A DNA stretch of 64,000 nt. Source: Haematobia irritans (lineage: Eukaryota > Arthropoda > Insecta > Diptera > Muscidae). The DNA lies in NCBI RefSeq assembly GCF_050003625.1, contig NC_134398.1, forward strand, positions 71,539,635-71,603,634, read 5' to 3'. The position numbers and the translations under genes are program-made. The notes under the pieces are model-generated. The model ran no database searches. It was not told where the DNA came from and saw nothing but the letters and a program-made list of their open reading frames with translations. Shown here piece by piece: positions 22,231 through 34,019 of this stretch (position 1 is its first letter; every line of letters begins with the position of its first letter).

Positions 22231-22812
22231 TGTTACGAATTTGATAATTATAGATTTAAGCTTATTTAAATTTCAAATTGTAACGATAAAATTTCGCTAT
22301 CACTTGTTGGAACCATCTACTCATTTTCTAGTATTTTCCTGAACTTCTTTTATGTTCTTTTGTTTGCTTACTGAAATGTTAGTTCTTACTCTCTCATAGA
22401 ATAGCAACCCCTTTGCTTTGTTATTCTGCATTCTCATTTTATCTCATTGTCTATTGTCATTGTTGTTGTAGTAATGCGAGCATATATCTATGTGAGTGTG
22501 TATGTGTTTGGCAGCCACCAGACGAACAACTTAATGGTCGTAGATCCTTCTAGCATTGTCTAAGAATGTTCTGGCGTTGCCAGAATATTGTAGTGCTACC
22601 AGAATGTTCTCGTATTGCCACACCGTCATATATAAAAGCGCTCGCATGCTGCTAACGAGTCAGTCTTAATTAAAGCGTCAAACGAATAACTTCAGTGTGA
22701 ACGAATTGTAAAGTGTGAAGTCATAGTAAATAAATTGTAGATTGTCGTTATTTAAAAGAACTGTGTTTTAATTGTCCGGTAATTAAAAACGCCTAAATAT
22801 AAAAACGTAACA
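22231..22812 (+). repeat. 3' LTR (582 bp)
   Basis: Same length as the 5' LTR and no difference seen by eye. It is followed by the ATAC duplication. Confidence 0.95.
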
Positions 22813-22816
22813 ATAC

Positions 22817-25370
22817 TTAAGTGCAAAAATATCATGTTCCTAAATTAGCCAAAAATATTTGGGACACATAGGTTTATATGTTAGAATATTTTATATTTGG
22901 CATATCAATGTTCATCACATTAGTACCAGAAATTAATTAGAGAAATAGTAAAGTAAGTTATATTAACTCTCCGTGTCAACTGCCTATATGAAGGACATAA
23001 AAAACTCAATATTCTAATTAAAAGCCAAAGTTTAAAAAATACTTACCAATTCACTATTAAATTAATTAAGATTTAATATAATTATAAATACTACATAAAC
23101 TCCACTAAGTCATTAAATGCTTGACATTTGTTTACAAGTTTTGCTCTTTGTATATGGATTTGCCAATGGGTAAATGTCATTAATTATTTAGAATAATGTC
23201 ATGAATAATGAAAATATCTTGATAATATAAATAGCATTTATAAAGAATAATTAAAAAAAAAAAAAAAACTATTAAATTATAAGCTGACGAGTAATAAAAA
23301 ATGTTCCATATTCATCGGGTGTTGCTTTAATATTTATTTTTTAAATTAAAGAAAAAATATTAAATTGGTTTCAAAACAAAAGGAATAACAAGGAAAGCTG
23401 TATTAATTCAAAAATCTGTGCCCCAACTCATTAGTGGTTATTCTGAAATTAAAGATTTGTGTTTTACATTAAAAAAATATTAAGTTGGTTTAAAAAAAAC
23501 AAAACTGTGTTTTTTCCAATGTGAAGGACATAAACAAAATTAATATTCTAGTTAAAAGATAGCCAAATGTTAATATTGAAAAATATTTAGTAATTCACTA
23601 TTGGAAAATAAGGAGTAGTAAAGAATTTCTCTGAAATTATTGAATATTGAATTAGTTTCAAAGCAAAAGAAATAATAAAATATTAAGCTGTATTAATTAA
23701 AAAATCTGTGTTTTTGCCAATGTGGAGGAAATAAAGGAAAGTCAAATTTTTATAAGAATACTTACTAATTCATTATTAAATTATAAGCTTACGAGAGATA
23801 AAACAAGTATATACAGTAGTAAGTTCTGCTAGACCGAATCTTAAATACCCACCACCATGAATCAAATACAACAGTTACCTTTGAAAACTTTTCGTCGTAA
23901 CGTGTTACTTCATAATATATGGCGGGTTACTTGATAATGTATAGAATGATAATATATAGAAATGATTACATAATGCCATGATTTGAAATCTAAAATCTAT
24001 AGATTTGGAAATTTTATTTTCAGTTTAAAGCAACTTTCATGATCAGTGCGCCTTCTATACCTTCAAGAACAACAAAAACTAAATCCGTTACAATTTCAGG
24101 CAAATTGGATAAAAACAACGGTTTATATAACCCCAAGGAGGAGGAAATCAGTCTATATGGGTGCTATGCCAAAAATATGCACCGATACACAAAAAACTGC
24201 ACACCCAGTTGTGGTTCTGAAAAACCTACAGAATTTACACCCCAAATCGAAGGGCGGGTTTATAAAGGGGATATATCAAAATCTATATCGATACACAATT
24301 TATTCGGAACACCTATTTATTGTCTCCAAAAACCCCTAGATTTCAACTTTCAAGCAAATTGAATAAAAACTACGGTTTCTGCAAGCTAAAGAAGTAAAAT
24401 GGTGTGCTTTAGCACACCATGGACCTATAGGTACCATTTTCGATACACTTATTTATGGTTCTAAAATACCTCTTGGTTTCCGATTTCAAGCAAATCGTAA
24501 AAAAAAGCAGTTTCTAGAAGCCTAAGACCCCAAATCGGGAGGTCGTCTTATATGGGAGCTATAACAAAATATGGACCGATATAGCCCATCTTCGAACTTG
24601 AGCTACTTGGAGACAAAAAACGAGTTTGTGCAAAAATTAAGCAAGATAGCTTTATTATTGAAGACGGACAGACGGACATCGTTATATCCTCTTAGAATTT
24701 CTCCCTGATCAAGAATATATATACTTGATATAGGCGGAAATCGATTTTTCGATGTGTTACAAATGGAGTGACAAACTTATTATACCCCCATCTCCATTCT
24801 ATAGTGGTGGGTATAAAAAATGGCTATTCTGAAATAAAAGATTTGTTTTTTAAATTAACAAATTATTAAGTTAGTTTCCAAAAAATAAAATAAGCTACTA
24901 AAAAATCTGTGTCTTTTTTAAAAGAAAGTCACATTTTTATAAGAATACATACCAAATCACTATTAAATTATAAGCTGAGGAGTAATGAAAAATTTACCAA
25001 ATCGTTCTACACTGGTAGAAAATTAATACGATGAATTTCTAGGTTGTATTTAAGAAATTCTTCATTAAAAGTCAGACAACGTAGAATTTTGTTATAACAA
25101 CGTAATTTTACGAAACCACTCATGAAATACATTACGTAATATTAAAGAATTATTACGTTGCAATAACGTGCCGTGTTCATTGTATTAACGAAAATTACTC
25201 GTTGTATAAATGAAATTAATTCATTGTATGGATGCGGGTTATACGTTGTGCTCGTATGAATGAAACTTATTCATTGTCAGAATGAAAGCCGTACTTTGTA
25301 TCAATAAAAAAAACATTACTAAGGAAACCTAACGAATTTTTGAGTTTAGTTTAGACATTGGAATTGTATT
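22817..25370. other. AT-rich repeated DNA interrupted by another repeat
   Basis: Apart from 23800-24816 this stretch is A/T-rich with loosely repeated words such as 'aaatattaagttggttt' and 'aaatctgtgt' at 23340-23770 and again at 24830-24920, so one older repeat appears split by the insertion. Near 25010 ACACTGGTAGAAAATTAATACG resembles an element end; its inverted form TTTTTCTACCAGTGTGAG is at about 41398-41415. No gene seen. Confidence 0.4.
23800..24816 (+). repeat. Dispersed fly repeat with 'acaagtatatac' head
   Basis: It starts with the AAACAAGTATATAC head and ends 'tataccccca...gtggtgggtataaa', the same design as 6545-7475 on the other strand. It contains a GACGGACAGACGGACATCG block near 24664. 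The two overlapping ~100-residue frames at 24039-24362 change frame across repeated blocks and have no domain, so I do not call them genes. Confidence 0.65.
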
Positions 25371-25374
25371 ATGT

Positions 25375-25946
25375 CCCAGCAAAAAGATTGGAAGTTCTTC
25401 CAAAGGCACAACTTTAAAAGCACTTCCAGAAGATGCACTCCCAATGATGTTCTTTATTTTAACTACCCAGGAAGTTCTTTTAATTCGATTTTTTATAACT
25501 TAGTTTTTTCATACTTTTAATGGGTAATTTTAACTTTTTTTGTTTCAAATAGCTTAAAAACAGAGTAAGAATTCTAAAAATGGTACCATTCATTTAAATT
25601 TTGTCGAAAAAAATGCTAACTCCAATCTGAAAAAAATATGAATTGTTGAAAATATATGAGGTCAAATGTTTCCGACAAGCGTTAGAATCCATTAAAAATT
25701 ATAAAAAATTATAAAAATTATTTATTTGACAAAATATCACAGAATATTTTAATTTACATCCAAAACATTGAATTTGGATCACATCTAAAGAAGTGATGCA
25801 AATTAAGTGCAACGGCTGTTGAAATGGAGGACTTCCGTCCTATGACAAGCCCATGTTAAATTCATTGCTTCTGCGTCAATTTTGCACCACTTCCGGATCC
25901 AAAAAGAACATTTTCATTACTTTTTTGGCGACGCTTTTTTTGCTGG
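25375..25946 (+). mobile_element. TIR element family F, copy 1
   Basis: CCCAGCAAAAAGATTGGAAG on the left and CGCTTTTTTTGCTGGA on the right are inverted ends. The interior has 'tttgcaccacttccggatcc' and a hexanucleotide mirror (GGAAGTTCTTCC). An inverted copy is at 56331-56941 and fragments are at 15883 and 62325. No coding capacity. Confidence 0.65.
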
Positions 25947-26251
25947 AGTTTTGTTAAGATGTTTCAGTAGGAAATAAAATTTATTGATAAAATAAGTAAT
26001 TTAATAATCATATATTGTAACTTTAACTTAAGAAAAAACGCCTCTGTTTCTAACATCAAAGCACATCTTAATTCTTTGCGCGGCCGCTATCTTTAAAAAG
26101 CTTACTTTTTCCAAAACATACTAATAGTATCGTCGTGTCAATTTATCGCAGATACAATTTCTCCAAGGTTTTGCCACCAAGGTTCATTCCGGTAATTGTT
26201 CAGCATTCTTCATCTGAAAGTTCACCATCCCGAGGCATTTTCACTAAAGGC

Positions 26252-26535
26252 CACACAGAAAAAATTTCACGAAAATTTTTCCAATTAAAATCTTAATTGA
26301 GTTTTAAAAAATACTCAATTACAAACTTAATTGATTCAGCAAATTTTTTAATTGAAACAAAAATCAATCACAAAAATTAATAGTATCAATTAATTTTTTA
26401 CTTGGATCAATTATTTTTGTAATTGACTTTCAATTAATTTTTTAATTTATACTATCATTTCTGTGATTGAAGACATTTCAATTAAAAATTAATTGGATAA
26501 ATTAATTTCGTGATTGAATCATACATTTTTTTGTG
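26252..26535. mobile_element. Small TIR element family G, copy 1
   Basis: A 284-bp element with CACACAGAAAAAATTTCACG at the left and a matching ATTTTTTTGTG end, built from AATTAATTTTT/AAAAATTAATT inverted words so it can fold end to end. Relatives at 43530-43740 and 59555-59843. Confidence 0.65.
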
Positions 26536-26943
26536 CAGTATTAAGATCGCTTTATCGCTTTACCATTTTTCACGGTTACTTTTCTTTAATAATTCATTGT
26601 AAAGAAAATAAACGTTTTTAATTTTTGCATTGGATCATTCCCCATCGAGTTTTAATAAAGTTTGCAACAAGAAAATATAATTTTATTCTGTTTTTGCAGT
26701 TTTAGTTTAGGTTTTAGCGGCTAAACTCGAACTTAGTACTCACCTTAAAGATAAAAAATGTACACTAAATTGCTTACGAATATATCAAAAAACACCTATT
26801 TAACTCACCCACGATCTACGTTCACAACGCAACTATGATGAGTCTGTTCACTCTTCAGTTAAATGTTGTATAACACAAACGACCAAATTAAGGTTTGCCC
26901 ACCGTACAATTTTTCAGTTGAACTTTTTACTAGAGGTGTGCAC

Positions 26944-27619
26944 TAGATAGGGTCGCGAAAAAAAGTTCATGCAGTCACCCCCCAGTTTTGTAGCATATTT
27001 GAAGACAATTTCAGAACACTAAAACTTTTTTTTTTCCGTGCACCCTACGACCCCCCGAAATGCAATTTACTGTGCTGTGTCGTCATTTGAAGTCGGATCG
27101 AAAAGAAACGCATATCGTTGTTCATGGTTGATCAGGGGCTATATTTCGTGCATTGGTCAGTTTTGACTCCGACGTCAAATTTGATTTTTAATTTTTTTAT
27201 TTCGCTTCGTATACCCCTATGATGCCCATTTCTTATAACCATTATAAAGATCTTATCAAAATATGAAACTTTTGCTTTGGAAGTATTTAATTATATTCAT
27301 AAACAAAAAAGTTACAGAGATTTTAAAAAGTCAATAGGTCACCCTACACCATCAAATAGCTTTTGCTGTGTTGTCATGATATCCGATCGAAACCACATGC
27401 ACATCGTTATTCACATCTACGAAATTAATTTGAAAGGTATTTAATACACACAAACTGTTTATCTGTAAATTTCTAACCGTATCATTGTATACATACTCGT
27501 TGTGTGCACTACGGCATTTTCTGCGTTATGCAAAGTTCTTGTGTTTTTGCTTGAACAACTTGAGAGCCTACTGTTTTAAAATCTAACAATAAAAGTAAGT
27601 GGTAACGGAATTGTGGAAA
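26944..27619 (+). repeat. Left arm of the long palindrome
   Basis: About 676 bp that pair with 27806-28507. It ends at GGTAACGGAATTGTGGAAAA. Differences from the right arm are few: small indels, a short ATTGTTAGATT duplication in the right arm, and a 'gccttaggc' insertion near its tip. Confidence 0.85.
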
Positions 27620-27805
27620 AACATGAAATGTACTCAAATCAAATACAAATCTAATCTAATATTTTCTTGTTTAAAGTATTTACTCATGTGACAACATTGC
27701 TCACCATTGTGAAGATGACAAGAAAACGCAAAAAAAAATACGGCGTAGTCAGATGTTGAAAGGCAGAAATTTAACCAATGTGTAAGCAGCATAACGATCT
27801 TCGTA

Positions 27806-28507
27806 ATTTTCCACAATTCCGTTACCACTTACTTTTATTGTTAGATTGATTGTTAGATTTTAAAACAGTAGGCTCTCAAGTTGTTCAAGCAAAAACACAA
27901 GAACTTTGCATAACGCAGAAAATGCCGTAGTGCACACAACGAGTATGTATACAATGATACGGTTAGAAATTTACAGATAAACAGTTTGTGTGTATTAAAT
28001 ACCTTTCAAATTAATTTCGTAGATGTGAATAACGATGTGCATGTGGTTTCGATCGGATATCATGACAACACAGCAAAAGCTATTTGATGGTGTAGGGTGA
28101 CCTATTGACTTTTTAAAATCTCTGTAACTTTTTTGTTTATGAATATAATTAAATACTTCCAAAGCAAAAGTTTCATATTTTGATAAGATCTTTATAATGG
28201 TTATAAGAAATGGGCATCATAGGGGTATACGAAGCGAAATAAAAAAATTAAAAATCAAATTTGACGTCGGAGTCAAAAATGACCAATGCACGAAATATAG
28301 CCCCTGATCAACCATGAACAACGATATGCGTTTCTTTTCGATCGGACTTCAAATGACGACACAGCACAGTAAATTGTATTTCGGGGGGTCGTAGGGTGCA
28401 CGGAAAAAAAAAAGTTTTTGTGTTCTGAAATTGTCTTCAAATATGCTACAAAACTGGGGGGTGACTGCATCAACTTTTTTTTTTGCCTTAGGCCGTGACC
28501 CTACCTA
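27806..28507 (-). repeat. Right arm of the long palindrome
   Basis: Begins TTTTCCACAATTCCGTTACC and ends GACCCTACCTA. A transcript crossing both arms would form a hairpin of roughly 670 bp. The 66-residue frame within it (28273-28473) has no domain. Confidence 0.85.
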
Positions 28508-31500
28508 ATGCGCACCGTACATTGAGTACCCTGAAGCTATTTGTTTGCAATATAGCCAATATTGCTGTGTATTATTTTAGTTTCACAGCCAATATAGTGC
28601 ACTAAGGCTAGTTTCGCACGGCGCGAGTTGTTCACGACAATATTTCATAGGCAGTCCACGGATGAGGCAGATAAACTTCGAAAGGAATAAGAAATATTTC
28701 GTTTTCAGTTGTAGTTATTCGATATTAAAACAAGTATATACGGCCGTAAGTTCGGCCAGGCCGAAGTTTATGTACCCTCCACCATGGATTGCGTAGAAAC
28801 TTCTACTGAAGACTGTCATCCACAATCGAATTACTTGGGTTGCGGTAACACTTGCCGATTGCAAGGTATCTTAAAACATCCTAACACCGTCGTCTAAATT
28901 ACAAGGAAGTCCATACGTGGTATATATTAAACTAAAAAAGGCCGATTAAATACGTATATAATTAAGTTTAAAGTTTCTATAGAAATAAAATTTTGACAAC
29001 ATTTTCTATAGAAGTAAAATTTAGAAAAAATTTTCTATAGAAATAAAATTTGGAAAAAAATTTCTATAGAAATAAAATTTTGATAAAATTTTCACAAAAT
29101 TTTCTATAGAAATAAAATTTTGACAAAATTTTCTATAGAAATAAAATTTTGACAAAACTTTCTATAGAAATAAAATTTTGACAAAATTTTCTATAGAAAT
29201 GACATTTTGACAATGTTTTCCATAAAACTAAAATTTTGGTAGATTATTTTTGGCTCGAGTAGCAACCATGATTATGAACCGATATGGACCAATTTTTGTG
29301 TGATTGGGGATCGGCTATATATAATTATAGACCGTTATGGACCAATTTTGGCATGGATATTAGCGGCCTTATACTAACACCACGTTGCAAATTTCACTTT
29401 AATACTTTAATTCTCCGCGTCTTTGGTTCGGATACCAAAATCATTAGTGTAAACCAAAATCTTTGGAACCGTGCATGTTTTTTCAGTGTGGAGAGAATTG
29501 TCTACATCAGAAAAAATTAACCTTTAGTTCATTTTAGTTTATTACCAACAACTTTAATCAATCATATGAGTTCATCGGAGGAATTAACCTCTTGATTGAA
29601 ACCAAAACATGCTGTGCTTTTTGGGAATTGTGAGCTCTAAATTCCAATTTTGCTTAGCATAGAAGACGCATTTCTCTGTCGCTAAACTATTCAATGAAGT
29701 CAAGAAAACATTAAACATAGCATAGCTCCTACTTGAAGATGAGTTTGAATTTGGAAATTTTTAAAGGAATTTGATAACACACGAACGAAAATTGTTTCTC
29801 ACACTAAAAAAGAGTTTACTTGAATACAAAGAATTTGACCTTCCCCTAAGGATTTTGATATTGATTTCGCCAAAATAAACACATTTTTTTGGGACCTATC
29901 TAGCTTTAAATCTAGGATCTAGGATAAAATTAAAATTTGGATTCAGATCTTTTTTTTATACCCTTCAAATGACGACACAGCACAGTAAATTGTATTTCGG
30001 GGGGTCGTAGGGTGCACGGAAAAAAAAAAGTTTTTGTGTTCTGAAATTGTCTTCAAATATGCTACAAAACTGGGGGGTGACTGCATCAACTTTTTTTTTT
30101 GCCTTAGGCCGTGACCCTACCTAATGCGCACCGTACATTGAGTACCCTGAAGCTATTTGTTTGCAATATAGCCAATATTGCTGTGTATTATTTTAGTTTC
30201 ACAGCCAATATAGTGCACTAAGGCTAGTTTCGCACGGCGCGAGTTGTTCACGACAATATTTCATAGGCAGTCCACGGATGAGGCAGATAAACTTCGAAAG
30301 GAATAAGAAATATTTCGTTTTCAGTTGTAGTTATTCGATATTAAAACAAGTATATACGGCCGTAAGTTCGGCCAGGCCGAAGTTTATGTACCCTCCACCA
30401 TGGATTGCGTAGAAACTTCTACTGAAGACTGTCATCCACAATCGAATTACTTGGGTTGCGGTAACACTTGCCGATTGCAAGGTATCTTAAAACATCCTAA
30501 CACCGTCGTCTAAATTACAAGGAAGTCCATACGTGGTATATATTAAACTAAAAAAGGCCGATTAAATACGTATATAATTAAGTTTAAAGTTTCTATAGAA
30601 ATAAAATTTTGACAACATTTTCTATAGAAGTAAAATTTAGAAAAAATTTTCTATAGAAATAAAATTTGGAAAAAAATTTCTATAGAAATAAAATTTTGAT
30701 AAAATTTTCACAAAATTTTCTATAGAAATAAAATTTTGACAAAATTTTCTATAGAAATAAAATTTTGACAAAACTTTCTATAGAAATAAAATTTTGACAA
30801 AATTTTCTATAGAAATGACATTTTGACAATGTTTTCCATAAAACTAAAATTTTGGTAGATTATTTTTGGCTCGAGTAGCAACCATGATTATGAACCGATA
30901 TGGACCAATTTTTGTGTGATTGGGGATCGGCTATATATAATTATAGACCGTTATGGACCAATTTTGGCATGGATATTAGCGGCCTTATACTAACACCACG
31001 TTGCAAATTTCACTTTAATACTTTAATTCTCCGCGTCTTTGGTTCGGATACCAAAATCATTAGTGTAAACCAAAATCTTTGGAACCGTGCATGTTTTTTC
31101 AGTGTGGAGAGAATTGTCTACATCAGAAAAAATTAACCTTTAGTTCATTTTAGTTTATTACCAACAACTTTAATCAATCATATGAGTTCATCGGAGGAAT
31201 TAACCTCTTGATTGAAACCAAAACATGCTGTGCTTTTTGGGAATTGTGAGCTCTAAATTCCAATTTTGCTTAGCATAGAAGACGCATTTCTCTGTCGCTA
31301 AACTATTCAATGAAGTCAAGAAAACATTAAACATAGCATAGCTCCTACTTGAAGATGAGTTTGAATTTGGAAATTTTTAAAGGAATTTGATAACACACGA
31401 ACGAAAATTGTTTCTCACACTAAAAAAGAGTTTACTTGAATACAAAGAATTTGACCTTCCCCTAAGGATTTTGATATTGATTTCGCCAAAATAAACACAT

Positions 31501-33154
31501 TTTTTTGGGACCTATCTAGCTTTAAATCTAGGATCTAGGATAAAATTAAAATTTGGATTCAGATCTTTTTTTTATACCCTTCAAATGACGACACAGCACA
31601 GTAAATTGTATTTCGGGGGGTCGTAGGGTGCACGGAAAAAAAAAAGTTTTTGTGTTCTGAAATTGTCTTCAAATATGCTACAAAACTGGGGGGTGACTGC
31701 ATCAACTTTTTTTTTTGCCTTAGGCCGTGACCCTACCTAATGCGCACCGTACATTGAGTACCCTGAAGCTATTTGTTTGCAATATAGCCAATATTGCTGT
31801 GTATTATTTTAGTTTCACAGCCAATATAGTGCACTAAGGCTAGTTTCGCACGGCGCGAGTTGTTCACGACAATATTTCATAGGCAGTCCACGGATGAGGC
31901 AGATAAACTTCGAAAGGAATAAGAAATATTTCGTTTTCAGTTGTAGTTATTCGATATTAAAACAAGTATATACGGCCGTAAGTTCGGCCAGGCCGAAGTT
32001 TATGTACCCTCCACCATGGATTGCGTAGAAACTTCTACTGAAGACTGTCATCCACAATCGAATTACTTGGGTTGCGGTAACACTTGCCGATTGCAAGGTA
32101 TCTTAAAACATCCTAACACCGTCGTCTAAATTTTCTATAGAAATAAAATTTTGACAAAATTTTCTATAGAAATAAAATTTTGACAAAACTTTCTATAGAA
32201 ATAAAATTTTGACAAAATTTTCTATAGAAATGACATTTTGACAATGTTTTCCATAAAACTAAAATTTTGGTAGATTATTTTTGGCTCGAGTAGCAACCAT
32301 GATTATGAACCGATATGGACCAATTTTTGTGTGATTGGGGATCGGCTATATATAATTATAGACCGTTATGGACCAATTTTGGCATGGATATTAGCGGCCT
32401 TATACTAACACCACGTTGCAAATTTCACTTTAATACTTTAATTCTCCGCGTCTTTGGTTCGGATACCAAAATCATTAGTGTAAACCAAAATCTTTGGAAC
32501 CGTGCATGTTTTTTCAGTGTGGAGAGAATTGTCTACATCAGAAAAAATTAACCTTTAGTTCATTTTAGTTTATTACCAACAACTTTAATCAATCATATGA
32601 GTTCATCGGAGGAATTAACCTCTTGATTGAAACCAAAACATGCTGTGCTTTTTGGGAATTGTGAGCTCTAAATTCCAATTTTGCTTAGCATAGAAGACGC
32701 ATTTCTCTGTCGCTAAACTATTCAATGAAGTCAAGAAAACATTAAACATAGCATAGCTCCTACTTGAAGATGAGTTTGAATTTGGAAATTTTTAAAGGAA
32801 TTTGATAACACACGAACGAAAATTGTTTCTCACACTAAAAAAGAGTTTACTTGAATACAAAGAATTTGACCTTCCCCTAAGGATTTTGATATTGATTTCG
32901 CCAAAATAAACACATTTTTTTGGGACCTATCTAGCTTTAAATCTAGGATCTAGGATAAAATTAAAATTTGGATTCAGATCTTTTTTTTATACCCTTCAAA
33001 TGACGACACAGCACAGTAAATTGTATTTCGGGGGGTCGTAGGGTGCACGGAAAAAAAAAAGTTTTTGTGTTCTGAAATTGTCTTCAAATATGCTACAAAA
33101 CTGGGGGGTGACTGCATCAACTTTTTTTTTTGCCTTAGGCCGTGACCCTACCTA
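28347..33154 (+). repeat. Tandem array of 1616-bp units
   Basis: Units at 28347-29962 (1616 bp), 29963-31578 (1616 bp), 31579-32993 (1415 bp, a 201-bp deletion) and a terminal partial 32994-33154 (161 bp). Each unit begins CTTCAAATGACGACACAGCA inside the palindrome arm, passes the arm tip and continues into the 'gtatatacggccgtaagtt' repeat, the 28-bp minisatellite and part of an ACACTGAAAAAAA element, then rejoins the arm. Units 1 and 2 look identical. The 78-residue frame repeated in each unit lies across minisatellite and TIR-element DNA and is not a gene. Confidence 0.9.
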
Positions 33155-34019
33155 GTGTGCACGTGACACGAAATTGTCGTGACTCACGACTCACGCTCAT
33201 GGCAACGGCGTGAGTGTGCGTGAGCGTGATTAACATACCAAAAGGTCGTGCGTGAGTCACGAAAATATTATCTTCGTGAGTGTGTGTGAGTAAAGATTTA
33301 CGTTCACGAAAATAATCCCGCTCACCAACATAAAACGCTTAAGACTTAAATTCATTTACAGTTTTAGTGACACCTGTCGCTCTCGATTTTAATAATGCTC
33401 ATGTTTTCAGACACGTCGCTAAGGTAAATTACTCAAAAAATTGTTCGTGAGTCACGATATTTTTCGTGTGTCACGGTATTTTCGTGAGTCACGACATTTT
33501 CGTGCGTGAGTGTGCGTGAGTACACATTTTCTTTTCGTGAGTGTGCGTGCGTGAGTAAGATTTTTCCGTCGTGAGTGTGCGTGAGTAAAATATTACTCAC
33601 GTGCACACCTCTACTTTTTACCGTTTTCTAAAGATGCGGAAACATGTGCTTAATGTCACGTATACATGTGTATGTACATATTACATAAGCGCTACAGATT
33701 TAATGTGTTGTGACCAGGGCTGCACAACACATCTTAATAATCGTCACTTCCATTTTAAAAATCGTCAAAAAATTTCTAATGTAAATAATATAAAACAAAC
33801 TATTTTTTTGCTTAAAAACAAAAGTATTAATTTCACCAACAAAAGCATAATGAATTCAGTTTTGTATAAAAACAACAAAAAAAAAAAACATTTTTATGAT
33901 TAGATTTAAGTTTTTATTTAAAAATAAAAATCTTTAATGTTTAAGTATGTAGTAGGGCAACGATTGTCCAATATTTGATCATAAAACTCTTGTTGATTGA
34001 CTCTCTAATTAAGAGGTAT

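Larger units (their letters stand above)
16674..22812 (+). mobile_element. Ty3/Gypsy LTR retrotransposon, full length (6139 bp)
   Basis: Two 582-bp LTRs that look identical by eye flank gag and pol, and ATAC is duplicated at 16670-16673 and 22813-22816. Order: LTR, tRNA-Leu primer site, Gag with SAP and zinc knuckle, protease, reverse transcriptase, RNase H, integrase, purine-rich tract, LTR. No envelope frame is present. Identical LTRs argue for a recent insertion, but the integrase region is broken near 21590, so this copy is not self-sufficient. Leu-primed fly Gypsy elements include the mdg3/blastopia group, but the clade needs a tree. Confidence 0.95.
26944..33154. mobile_element. Foldback hAT-type element inserted in the MITE, with tandem amplification
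   Basis: Terminal repeats TAGATAGGGTC (26944-26954) and GACCCTACCTA (33144-33154) are flanked by an exact 8-bp duplication GTGTGCAC (26936-26943 and 33155-33162). The left third is a long palindrome (arms 26944-27619 and 27806-28507, spacer about 186 bp). The rest is a tandem array (28347-33154) made of the arm's last 161 bp plus other repeat DNA. No transposase frame is present. Confidence 0.85.
26931..33613. mobile_element. hAT-type MITE (464 bp) split by a nested insertion
   Basis: TSD CTTTTTAC at 26923-26930 and 33614-33621 is exact. The left end TAGAGGTGTGCAC (26931-26943) is followed by the inserted element. Taking the insert plus one copy of its duplicated target out gives a left end that matches the complement of the right end for 17 bp (TAGAGGTGTGCACGTGA). 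The right part (33163-33613) is packed with CGTGAGTGTGCGTGAG-type words in both orientations. It is non-coding. Confidence 0.85.

Noticed and set aside
16674..22812. Endogenous retrovirus with an envelope gene
   Set aside because: There is no frame between the integrase end (22219) and the 3' LTR (22231), so no envelope; it is a plain Gypsy-type retrotransposon.
28972..29230. CRISPR array, because of regularly spaced ~28-bp repeats
   Set aside because: Units are contiguous with no unique spacers, degenerate, and in an insect-like genome; this is a minisatellite.
29284..32551. A 78-residue frame repeated identically three times (29284, 30900, 32315), suggesting a conserved small gene
   Set aside because: The identity comes from the 1616-bp tandem array. 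The frame runs through a dispersed repeat and the end of an ACACTGAAAAAAA element, and has no domain.
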